Source: Scytalidium lignicola
Taxonomy: Eukaryota > Ascomycota > Leotiomycetes
Length of the DNA stretch: 56,736 bases
Assembly (NCBI GenBank): GCA_002812745.2
Contig: NCSJ02000281.1
Coordinates: forward strand, 1 to 56,736
Reading direction: 5' to 3'
The notes beneath the pieces are model-generated. The model was not told the DNA's origin. It saw only the letters and a list, made by a program, of their open reading frames with translations, and did not search any database. Shown in pieces: positions 21,400 to 31,790 of this stretch. Numbering within the stretch: the first letter of the stretch is position 1; each line of letters begins with the position of its first letter. The position numbers and the translations under genes were made by a program.

Positions 21400-24300
21400 A
21401 TGAGTTATGTGGACAAGATTAGGGTATATATCTGACTATCCTGAGATCTCGGAAGCATTTGCTAATTCCACTGTTTTGCAAAAGGCACGCGTTCAAGACA
21501 CACCCGAGGTCTTCGAGTATTTCCTTGAAATACTCTATACATTTGAGCAGGAACCAACAACAATCGAAGATATATACCAGCAAATTGAAACCCTCTTCCA
21601 TACAAATCCAGACTTGGCAGAAGATTTCAAACAATTTATACCTAGATCTGCAGCTCGGAGAGAAGTAGTAGAGAAAGTAGCGCAGTTAATAGGCGCTAGC
21701 AAAACACTTCAAACCCCTTACAATACTAATGAAGAAATGAAGGTGGCAGCACCCCCGACTGATTCTGGTTATGCTTCTGCGGGAATTGGTCACGAAAAAA
21801 CAAGAGTTGAGGAAGATGAGGACGCCAAGACAATCATTACTAACTTCCAAGAACTTGATATTCAAGAAGACCTTAAAAAGAAGCTCACAGCAACATTTGC
21901 AGAAGAGCTTTGCCGAAGTCTCGAAACAGCCATACGTCAGCACCCATATTCTAGTGATGTTACGCAGGAATCCGACAGTAACAGTAATGAGCTAGTTGCG
22001 CAGTTATTGAAAGAATTTTCGATGAAACTTCGGTACACCGCTCATAATGGCCAACAACAAGATGCTGTAGTATTTATTCGGCAACAACGACGGTACGTCA
22101 GATTTTAAGTACTTCTTTACCTTTAGTTTTTTCTTATTGGGAGTCAATTCTCACATCTTGTTAGCCGTATTGCTGCTTCGTTTGAAAAGAATACTCATTC
22201 CATACTGTTAGAGGTGGATGAGGAAAATCAGCATATCGACCCTTTGAACGAAGGAAACGGATTGAACTGGAAAGAAAAGTTTGCTAGATGGAATATCACA
22301 GATCCTGATTCATTTGAGGACCCTACTCAAGTATTCCAGCCATCTTATCAGGAGGAGGATATTGATGATGAAGAGTACTCGATCAGTCAATATTCTGAAG
22401 CGTATAAATTTCTCATTGAAAATCAAGCTTATCAGTGGCTTGTTGAAAGATTGAAATCAGAATTCCATTCAACTACAAGGAAAGGGACTGTGTTAAATGG
22501 CCTTAGATCTCAAGTGCTTAAAGCACTTGCATCAAGTCCCCAACTTAGCGGTTATAATATTAATTACAATAGCGCGAAGTTTAAGCTTATGTGGAATCCC
22601 ATGGAATTTCTGAAAAGGCAATTTCCTTATACACCAACTCCAATCCTGGGTGATGTCATTGTGTTAAACGGCAATGAGGTTAATGCACAATGCTCGACCT
22701 GTGGTCAATACGTTCAACAAATATGGGTATTACAGGCACAGAAATATTGCGAGGATTACAGGAAGCAATTTCCAAAAACGCGAAAGGGAAAGTATATGAA
22801 CGTCAGGCCACTGGTTCCCTTTAAATCCACAGTCATAATCGCTAATTGGCTAATACAGTCTTGTTGTCTGATAAAACGAACCTTCAAATAACCTTAGAGG
22901 AGTCAGTTGTAACTGTGAATGCTCGTGGATCTGAACCTACTCTAGCAGACATTGGAGAAATCCTTGCTTGGATTGTGGCTGCTTTGCGAGAATCACCCCG
23001 AGAAGATTCGATGATGTATTCAACTCCATGTATGGTCACAAACATAGGTCCTAAGCCTGTTTTCACTTTTAAAGCCTGAATACGGAACAGAGTGGCAAAA
23101 CGGAACCTGCTGGCATTTCCTATTTAGAAACCCTGTCATAGTCAAAGGATGTCCCATACTAAAACGCAAAGAGGAGGAGAGGGGGCTAGAGATCCCCTTA
23201 GGTATGATGGCTGGTCTAGGAAGAACGCCAATAGCGAACGTTTTTGACTATGGGCTTGTAATTAAGGGGTTCTCAACTATGTTTGTGCCTACAAAACGGG
23301 TGGAGAACTCTATCAATTGGCATTTCTTGTTCCACGAAGATGAATGCCACATTTCACATCTAGAAGCTGGGCAACCCTGCAACGATCGGGTCTCTACGGA
23401 CGTATTAGATGTTTCTAGCTTAGAAGATAGCAGAAACTTTCTTGGGTGGTCTTCATCTGTTCAATTATTCACTGGTGAGTCTATGTGAAGAACCTAAAGT
23501 GAACATGACTAACAGGGTCTTATTACAAGAGCTAAGAATATACAATATAAAGACATTGACTAGACTAGATCAAACTATGCGGGGGCAGGATGCGCTCTAG
23601 AAAAGGTTTCTATATCTGGGGGGAAAATAATCAACGCTGGAATTACGTTCGCAAGAGGCACTAAAGACACCCCCTTATACCTTAGCCGTTCTGGAACATA
23701 TGAGCAAGAGATACATCATGCCAAGGGGATGAACGTCATTCTTTACGATATGAGAGATCGTCGCGGCTGGCTAATTGATGGAGCAAGCGCATTACTTCAT
23801 GTTACTTACACCCAGCTCAATGTAGTCTGGGATCACAAGATTGACCTGCAACAATTTCAATATGCTGAACCTGAAAATGGCGCGTCAGCCGCTTCAATGG
23901 CACTACTTGATCAACGGAACAGGAATATGGTTATATCCGAAGACACAGAATCTTGGGAAGAAGTAACTACGACAATAGGAGATCCACGAAAAGGCGTGCA
24001 GTGAGTCAGAAAAGAAGAACAAAAGACAAAAAAGACAAAATGGTTCTATCAAAACCTAGTGCATCAGACTTATCACATATTGGAGCTGATACAAGACTAC
24101 CAAGTCAAACAGTTGACTTCTTCGGGGACCAACCTACGTTTCACCGATCGTGAAAAGCTAGAAGGATTTGCATTCATGGACATCGTAGATGGTCCTGGTA
24201 TCATACGTCCTCGAGTTGCCATTCTGAAGCCTAGTGGGAGAGGCTGGGTTGATTTCTCACGTAGTATTCACGCTATTACTCTTCTTGGTAAGGGTTTTGG

Positions 24301-25090
24301 AGAACTCATCAGGCCTGTTGAGAATTCAAACAGGCTCTGCAAAAGCTGGCAACATGTTCCAATAGGCAATGATTACCTGATCGCGTGTATAACGAAACTG
24401 AAAGAAATTTGTAGGAGGGGGGGAGATGCAGATGCTGTTCCACTTGAACTTTCACAAGGAATTTACTGGCATAAAGCCCATTTGATATTTGAATCATGTT
24501 CATGTAAGGATAACCACACTGGCTCTGTATGCGACCGAGTCCAAGTGCTTCTTCCACCATCCTTAGGGCCGAAAATGAATCCTCTTCCATTCAATTACCT
24601 AGACGGTGCTGTTATATTCGGAAGAAGCAGGAGATTGAAGTGGAGTTGGCCTAATAAAGGACACCCAACACAAGGAGGCGATCTGGGCGAAGAAGAAGAT
24701 GGCGGGCCATCCACTCTACATGATAGTGGTATAGGGACAAGTATTCCATCGAGTTTGAGCAATGGCAGACAAATCTCCTCCTCAAACCTCTCTCAGTTAG
24801 CAGTTACAAGTAATCTCAATCCTTCGTCACGGAGTAACTCCCCTATACGTATGTCAGAGGGGCTTGATACGAATGGAAAACAAAATGCTGTTGATTTTCG
24901 ACAACCTGAAACCAACGGCCCCCCTTCAAACTTGAGGGATGAAGGTACACACGACTCCGCATCCCCAGCAGACAATCCATCAACGATTCCAGAACAAGGT
25001 GTCAATTCAAGAAAAAAGAACAGGACATGGGAAATGCTGGAAAAGAAAGTACCGTCAGTTTTTAAGCGCAGTGCAAGAAACTCTAGGTAA
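21400..25090 (+). pseudogene. PAH-domain protein with a long conserved fungal C-terminal region, broken
   Basis: The N-terminus has a paired amphipathic helix of Sin3 type (SYVDKIR, then ISDYPEISEAFANSTVLQ, EVFEYFLEILYTFEQEP, TNPDLAEDFKQFIP). A 72-bp intron (22093-22164) links it to a long region I recognise as an uncharacterised ascomycete family (ASFEKNTHSILLEVDEEN, NNPVI-type block FRNPVIVKGCPI, GLEIPLGMMAGL, CALEKVSISGGKI, DTPLYLSRSGTYEQEI, GWVDFSRSIHAITLLGKGFG). A second intron starts at 23475; the acceptor at 23531 keeps the frame. The C-terminal 100 residues are Ser/Pro-rich and low complexity. Breaks: frameshifts near 21425, 22845 and 23065; in-frame TAG at 23561 (family position Trp) and TGA at 24002. 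Function is unknown. PAH domains mediate protein-protein contact in transcriptional repression, so a nuclear role is only a guess. Confidence 0.6.
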
Positions 25091-27129
25091 CTGCATGTTA
25101 ATATTATGGCCATATTTGTTATTTGTGCATTGGTTACTCGGTAGAAGATTAACAGCTCCATACTCAGTAAGATATCTTTTATCAAAGCCAAGAACCTAAG
25201 AACTACCTCAAGAGCCGTTGCAACTATGTTATTCTTGTGTCGTAGGAGCTAAGATAATCTGAAAGCTCTTGCCTAACTTAATAATTCTTGGATTTGGCGT
25301 GCTAATGCGTTGCAGCCTAAAGGATGTCACCACTTGCAAAATACCACCGCGAGAAACCGGGCCTCTGTGAACGATCTGAAGGACGATGAAGCTCAACTCA
25401 TTGATGAGAATTTCCGTCTCAGCCTTGCGTGTGGTTTACCTCCAACAAGGGGGTACTGGAATGATTGATTCTTCAATAGTGCAGAAGAATCAATAATCAA
25501 TCTCCTTTTCAGCAGAGGTAAATCCACGATACCAAAAGGGCAAGAGCGAAAATACAAACATCAACGTCAACATCAACAGTAACACGGAAATTGGGTGTGC
25601 TGCTAGGTTCATTACTGTAACACGCGGCATGTGAAAATTACGGTAAATATTCCAATAAAACATTTGCCAATAGTGTGATGGTATTTTGTATTTTGCCATC
25701 CCCAATCCGGCATGATAGCAGTTCCCGATTTAGGAGGAATTGGTGGGGCAATATTACAGCACAGTACTGTAATTATCTTTTTTGGGACTGGGCCTGGATT
25801 CCGGCTCGGTGCCACTTGGGAAAGCCCCCGTGTGATCACGTCAACTCAGGCACGTTTCCGTAACTTTTATTAATTAATACGGTAACTTACCAGCTTACAC
25901 AATATGGAAGTACTTCGATAGGCATCGGCGCCAACTTGCTTGCCCTTACCCTCGGTCGACACAACAAACGCACACACTCGACACCAATTATATTATCAAG
26001 TACAGTAAGTTACTTGTTACCTACACCGGTAATTCATCAAGGCTTCCCATTCTCTCCATTCTCTCCACATACCGTGTACAGTACTCAGTAATTACTGTAC
26101 TCACGATACTCATGCATGCATGCATTTCACGCCATGCTGGTCGAGTCCATCGATCCGCCCCTTCTCCACAAGGTGCGATGGATTGTACAGACGTACCTGT
26201 GCCATCCCCACTGGCTTATCCACAACCAGCCAGCTAGCCCGCCCCAAAGTGCCCAACTCGTGAGGGAAAATGCTGGACACGAGCGCATGGGATGGGCGCG
26301 CGTTCCACTCCACTCTGCAGCAGTAGCAGAAGCAGCCATTGTGTGGCAACCACGGGTCCTGGCTCGGAGCTCATCTGGTGGTTGATTTGGTGGAGACGGG
26401 GACCGTGAGTGAGAGGAAGAAGAAAAAAGGATGCCCTCCCCTCAGAAAGAATTTGCTGCTCACCACCCTCCCATCACTATCCGCCACCAATTCCACAGCT
26501 TAAACTGCTTTCGTTGCATCCGCATCAAAGAGATAAATTTAAACGCCAGGCGGTGAGTGAGAACGGCAATGGTACTGTACGGAGTACTGTAACTTCACCA
26601 AAAAGTGGCCAACGTGGCGGCTATCACCCAGGCTGAATAGGGCTGGTGGGAGGCTGTAGGAGTCGAGACTCTCTCACGTCTCGCTCTCGATGGGCACTAA
26701 CCGGCAGCCCAGTCGAGCCAGTCCACCACAATAGTTCCTGTACACTATTTCTCGGGCCACCATCAATAAATAAAAATCCTGATCAGATATTGGATTCGGA
26801 ATGTTTCCTCTCCCTGCCTCCTAATGCCCATCCATGCGCGACCGAATAAATACGCTGCGGTCACCTTCCCCCTCCCCCTCCCCGGAGCTTTTAGTAGAGC
26901 CGTCTTGTTTGCTGTCGTTTCCGTTGAGTCGGTAGCAGTGCTGCTGTAGTGGTAGTGGTACGTGGTACGGGATAGAGGACTGATCGAGACAGGACGCACG
27001 ACACAGTTACATGTCCGGTGCTCTGTCTCTCTCTCCTCACATATATTGCTTATCTCTCTTTGCTGGGTGGGCTCGAGAGAGAACTCTTGTCGGCAGCCCT
27101 GTCAGGCCATCAGGCAGCTAGCCACCACC
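25091..27129. promoter_or_regulatory. Long intergenic region and leader of the sugar transporter
   Basis: There is no gene I can support in about 2 kb. Notable features are several TACTGTAC/GTACAGTA palindromes near 25995-26100 and 26570-26595, including GTACAGTA (26076-26083) and TACTGTAC (26093-26100) as inverted arms, and a short (ATGC)n run at 26112-26124. From about 26400 the sequence becomes pyrimidine-rich, as in fungal 5' leaders. Small open frames here overlap on both strands and look like chance. Confidence 0.4.
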
Positions 27130-29126
27130 ATGGGCGTGTACAACAACCTCAGCATCAAGGGCCGCCTCAGGCTCTACAGCCTCAGTGCCTTCTTCGGTCT
27201 GGGCTCCTTCTTATGGGGGTATGCCATTTCGTTTCCTTTCCTTTGCTTTCTTTTCTTTTCATCTCCTCTTACATCGCTGAAATTGATTCTCATTTGTCAT
27301 TTTCGCTCCACATAATCTAGCAGCTCTCTCCGTGACCAAAACAAAACTAACCTCGCGGTCCAGCTATAACATTGGCATCGTCGCTACCCTCTACGTCTCC
27401 CCGGGCTGGATTAAAGCTCTGCACCACCCAACCGCCCCGGAGAAAGGCCTCATCACGGCCATCTACTACCTTGGAACCTGGGTCGCCTACATTTTCCTCT
27501 CCGGTACCCTCAGCGATCGCGTTGGTCGACGATATGCCGCTCTTACTGGCGCCCTCGTCACCTCGGTCGGCGCGGCACTGCAGACAGGTGCAGTCGGACC
27601 CAAGGGCTTTGCAATGATGATTGTGGGACGAATTATTTGCGGTGTAGGAAATGCTTTGATCAGTACCAACGTGCCCATGTATCAGAGGTGAGACTTTCTT
27701 CTCCCGGCGAANGGCGCAGTTGGGATATAAAAGAGAAAAGATGGATTTTTGTTAACGTGTTGTTGCAGCGAGATTGCACCTGCGAAATTGCGAGGATCTC
27801 TCGTCGTCATGAATCATATCGGCATGACTACTGGTCTCAGTATAGCTTTCTGGTGCGTAAAGTTATTACCCCATTTCAGTAAAAATCAAACAGCGCTCAC
27901 ATTCTTGTCCTCCCTTCAGGTCCGGATACGGACTCCGCCATTGGAACGGCTCAACCGCCTTCCAGGAGTCCTGGAGGCTCTCCATCGCCCTCCAATTCAT
28001 CCCAGCCTTCATTTTCTGCGTTGGCCTTCCCTTCGTCCCGGAAACCCCCCGATGGCTCCTCGAGCACAATCGTGAGGACGATGCCCGCAAGTCCCTCCAA
28101 TTCCTCCGCGGCCACGACCATAATCCTGAGGCCGTGGAGGATGAACTCACCGAGGTCCGTGAGAATATGGAGATGCACAATGGTATCTCCAAGGCCTCCT
28201 GGAAGGATCTGTTCACGCACCGGACGCTCTTCGCGCGGCTTTGGCGCGCTTCATTGCTGCAGTTCATGGCACAGATGTGTGGTTCTACGGCGATCAAGTA
28301 TTATCTTCCGACCAACTTCCTGGCCTTGAGTTTGGGCGAGGAATTGAGCCTCTTGGCTAGTGGTATTGAGAGTACGCTGAAGATTGGGTGTACTATTATG
28401 GCAATGTTGGTAATTGACAAGGTTGGACGGAGGAGGACTTTGATTTGGGGGACAGTGGCTATGAGCATTGCTTTGTTGGTATGTTTTCCTTCCTCCTTCC
28501 AGACCATTTTTCGTTTCCCCCTTTTTAGTTTTCTTTTTTTTTTTCGTGGATTTATCTCCCTGGAGCCGCTCTTCACTTAATTAAAATGGAAGTTTATGAA
28601 AGGTGCTAATATTGAACTCTTAGCTCAATGGCGCCCTCCCCGAAGCTTACCCCAACAACTCTAACCGTGTAGCGGACTACACCTGTATCGTCTTCATCTT
28701 CATCTTTTCCCTCGGCTACTCCATGTCCTTCGGTCCTAACACCTGGGTCTACGGCGCCGAGATCTTCCCAACCAACATGCGCGCCAAAGGTCTCAATATC
28801 TCAGCCTCTGCCGGAGCTATTGGATCTATTATCGTTGCACAAGTATGGCCCGTCGCTCAGCAAAACATCGGCAGTAAGGGGTATTATATCTTCTTTTCAT
28901 TCAATGCCACGTGCATAGTTGTAAGTGCGACCAAAAACCAAAAAGACGCTTATAGATGGACTGATTGAGATGTGGGCAGCTTCTATACCTTTTCTATCCC
29001 GAGACGAAGGGTAGGTCACTTGAGGAATTAGATAACCTTTTTGGACCAGTTAATCTGGATGTTGGGCGCGATGGTTATGTGACTAAGGCTGAAGAACATG
29101 TATATGTGAGGGAGGTGAAGATGTGA
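27130..29126 (+). CDS. MFS sugar transporter, 499 aa, six exons
   Basis: Exons are 27130-27218, 27364-27687, 27769-27852, 27920-28478, 28624-28920 and 28980-29126; all five introns are GT-AG and the total is 1500 nt. Sugar-porter signatures occur in order: SDRVGRR after helix 2, PMYQSEIAPAKLRG after helix 4-5, VPETPRWLLE at the end of helix 6, DKVGRR after helix 8 and PETKGRSLEELDNLF at the C-terminus. Twelve hydrophobic segments are expected. The protein should sit in the plasma membrane and import a hexose or related polyol; substrate is not readable from sequence. The helix-1 motif reads W-G-Y-N-I-G instead of the usual G-Y-D, which removes the acidic residue used for proton coupling in many symporters. 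An N lies in intron 2 (27712). The gene converges on the Nramp gene, 430 bp between stops. Confidence 0.92.
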
Positions 29127-29556
29127 TTAACTATCAATATACCACCGTAAAATTGTCATGGTCAGGAAACCGATCTCGCCTCAGATAATGTTGAAGAAGA
29201 GTGGAGGCTGTGGGCAATTGAGTATTTGAGAAAATCAAAGCTCAATCGAATGAATATTAGATATGGATTGAATTCTACTAGCTAGATAGCTACTAGTATC
29301 TAGTAACAGGTTTAAATAGTTATAAACATCATGCCAAATAATTTGTTTTGCGCCCGTAGTGTTTGATGCTAATATCTTGCGAGCATGCTTTTACCACAAT
29401 ACCATCTGTCATCTCTACTAAATGCGATACGTGGAAGTAGAACGAAAGGAAAAAAAAGTAATCTCATCAACTCAAATTGTCTCATGCTTCATAAAAGAAA
29501 CGCTTCTAACTCTATCTACAGTGCACAAGAAAATCCAGACAAGTGAGAAAAATAGA
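29127..29556. other. Convergent 3' intergenic region
   Basis: A short region between the ends of the sugar-transporter and Nramp genes. It is AT-rich, contains a GCTAGATAGCTACTAG-like run near 29281 and must hold both polyadenylation regions. No hairpin or gene is evident. Confidence 0.4.
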
Positions 29557-31790
29557 TCAATCTCCTCCAATACCCAACCCCAAAAATGTTAACGTAGCCA
29601 CATTCATCGCCGCAATTACGAACCAAATAAACCACCCCAACCCCATAATCGCCTTCCCATTTTTCAAATTCACTGTCCCTTCCACATCTACCCCCAATTC
29701 ACCACAACCCCTCGACACCCTGGCCGTATCCCAATTCATCATCCCATCCACCACCCCCACAGGCGTTGCCTTGTCATCGATCCTAACACGCATGTACTTA
29801 CTCCGACTCGTAAACCAGATCAACGGAAACGTCAGGAAAATCAGCGCTACGCTAAGCACGACATTGCACCCATTCAACGCAGCCGCCAGCCCTTGCTGTC
29901 CCTCAGACGCAGCGATGATGATCGCCGGGATGGAAGCCAAACACCGCGTTACTAGTCTCCTGAAGAAGGGATTCATGCGCCAATTCAGCGCCCCCTCACA
30001 AATCATCTGTCCCGCAAGCGTGGCCACGATGCCCGAACTAATCCCCGAAAATAGCAACGCGAGCGCGAAGATGGTTCCGCTGGCCTGGCCGATAGTGGTG
30101 ACGAAGAGATGATACATACCTGGTAAATCGGCGTCGCTAGCGGCTTCGCTGAGGCTAGAGGCGGCCACGATGAGGATTGCGCTATTGACGAAGATGGAGA
30201 CGACGAAGAGGATGATGCAGAGCTCGGCTATGGAGTAGGACATGCAGGATTTGATGGCGGAGAGGGTTGGGCGGTAGAGTGGGATGGCGAATTTCGAGGG
30301 CGAGGGCAGCGCGGTGTGGACGGTGTTTTGGTGCTCATCGAAAGCACGCATGCGGGCTTGGACAAGGCCGGAGCCAAGGTAGATCGTGTGTGGCATTATG
30401 GTGCCGCCGATTAAGGCGCAGGATTGGTAGAGTCTTTAGTATTTTTTTTGTCAGTCGTGTCTAGGTTAGGGTTTGGTGTGATCATTAGGAGAGATATAGA
30501 GATGTAGAGAAAGGCCTGAAAGCTCACCCCTGCCCAACAAACACCTCACGACTTGGAAGGTATCCTTTGAATACATGTCCAACGTTGGCACGTATCTTAG
30601 TCAGTTCAATTATGAAACTGATAAAAACACCGAGCACAAAGGCAGTAACGAAGAGTTCGAATACCCTTAGTCGTCGCAGCGAGCCATCCGATCGATAGAA
30701 GGCTAGGATAAAGAGACAGTCTCCTATGGCGATGGCGCAGCCTGCTACCAAGGGGATTCTGGGAGACAGGATGTTGAGCGCGATAGCTGTGCCGATGACC
30801 TGTTATGGGAGTGGTTTAGCATACATGCATGTACAATTGAGAAGGTATATGGCAATAATATATATNAAAAAATGTTGACTGTGAGGAATGGGAGAAGTGG
30901 CGAACCTGTCCTATATCTGTGCAGATGATTGCTGCCTCTGCAATGGCGTACAAGGCCCAATTCAACCAGCGAGGGAGATACGCGCGATTCATCTCTGCGA
31001 GATTGAGGCCTGTGACAGAGCCCAATTTGACTGCTAGAGCCTTGTTTTATGTATAAATCAGCCTTCAATTCCTTTATAAAATGGTTCTTGTTTCGTTTTG
31101 TTCATCTCCTAGAAATTCTCCAAAATGTTCCCCGCGCGTGTCAACATCTTACAAACATAAACCCCTCATTACACAAATGACACGAAACATTTAGCTACAA
31201 ATATATATAAAATTCATATAGGAAAGGAGAGAATTAAATAAATAACCAGCAAAAGAAATTATAAAATGAGTGATGAACGAAAGTATAATTAAAATATTGT
31301 CGTGCCTCACCTGTAGGTAAATCGAAATCAAATTCGCCACAAGTACCATGAACAGCAGCTTGTACTTGAATTCCACCCCCGAACTCACGGCCGTCTGGAA
31401 GTTATCCGGATCGACATACGCCACGCTGATGATGGCTCCAGGCCCCGTGAACTTTGCAAACTTGATGAGAACATGTGCTGCAGCTCGGAATCCTTCCTTG
31501 GACAAGGCATTGCGGATGCTGAATGGGTGTGATGGAGGAGGTGGTGGTGGGGTAGAGTTGGTGAAAGAAGCTACCTCGGTGAACAGGGGCAGAGGGGTTT
31601 TCTTTTCATCGAAGTTGTGCTTCTTGCGCTTCTTGAGGTCAAAGTCATTGTCGAGGTCATCGTCAGTGGTGGTAGGTGTGGTGGTGATGGTGGCATGTTG
31701 TTCTTCCTTGGTGATTGCGACCAGGATGTGGTGAGGTCTCACTGTTGAGTTGACCTGGTCAACAGAAGGCAGGATCTCAGCGAAGGGCAT
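29557..31790 (-). CDS. Nramp-family divalent metal transporter, 587 aa, four exons
   Basis: Exons on the minus strand are 31790-31311, 31040-30906, 30799-30528 and 30433-29557, with introns of 270, 106 and 94 bp; the joined length is 1764 nt. The N-terminal ~100 residues are hydrophilic, threonine- and lysine-rich. Helix 1 has KFTGPGAIISVAYVDPDNF, the Nramp metal-site motif with DPDN in place of DPGN. Helix 6 has IMPHTIYLGSGLVQ in place of the animal/bacterial MPHNLYLHS. About eleven membrane segments follow the family pattern. Nramp/Smf proteins move Mn2+, Fe2+ and similar ions with protons at the plasma membrane or endomembranes. The chosen start is the first ATG giving a sensible N-terminus, but the frame is open upstream to about 31931 across an N at 31860, so a longer form cannot be excluded. 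The first intron is long and AT-rich. Confidence 0.88.
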
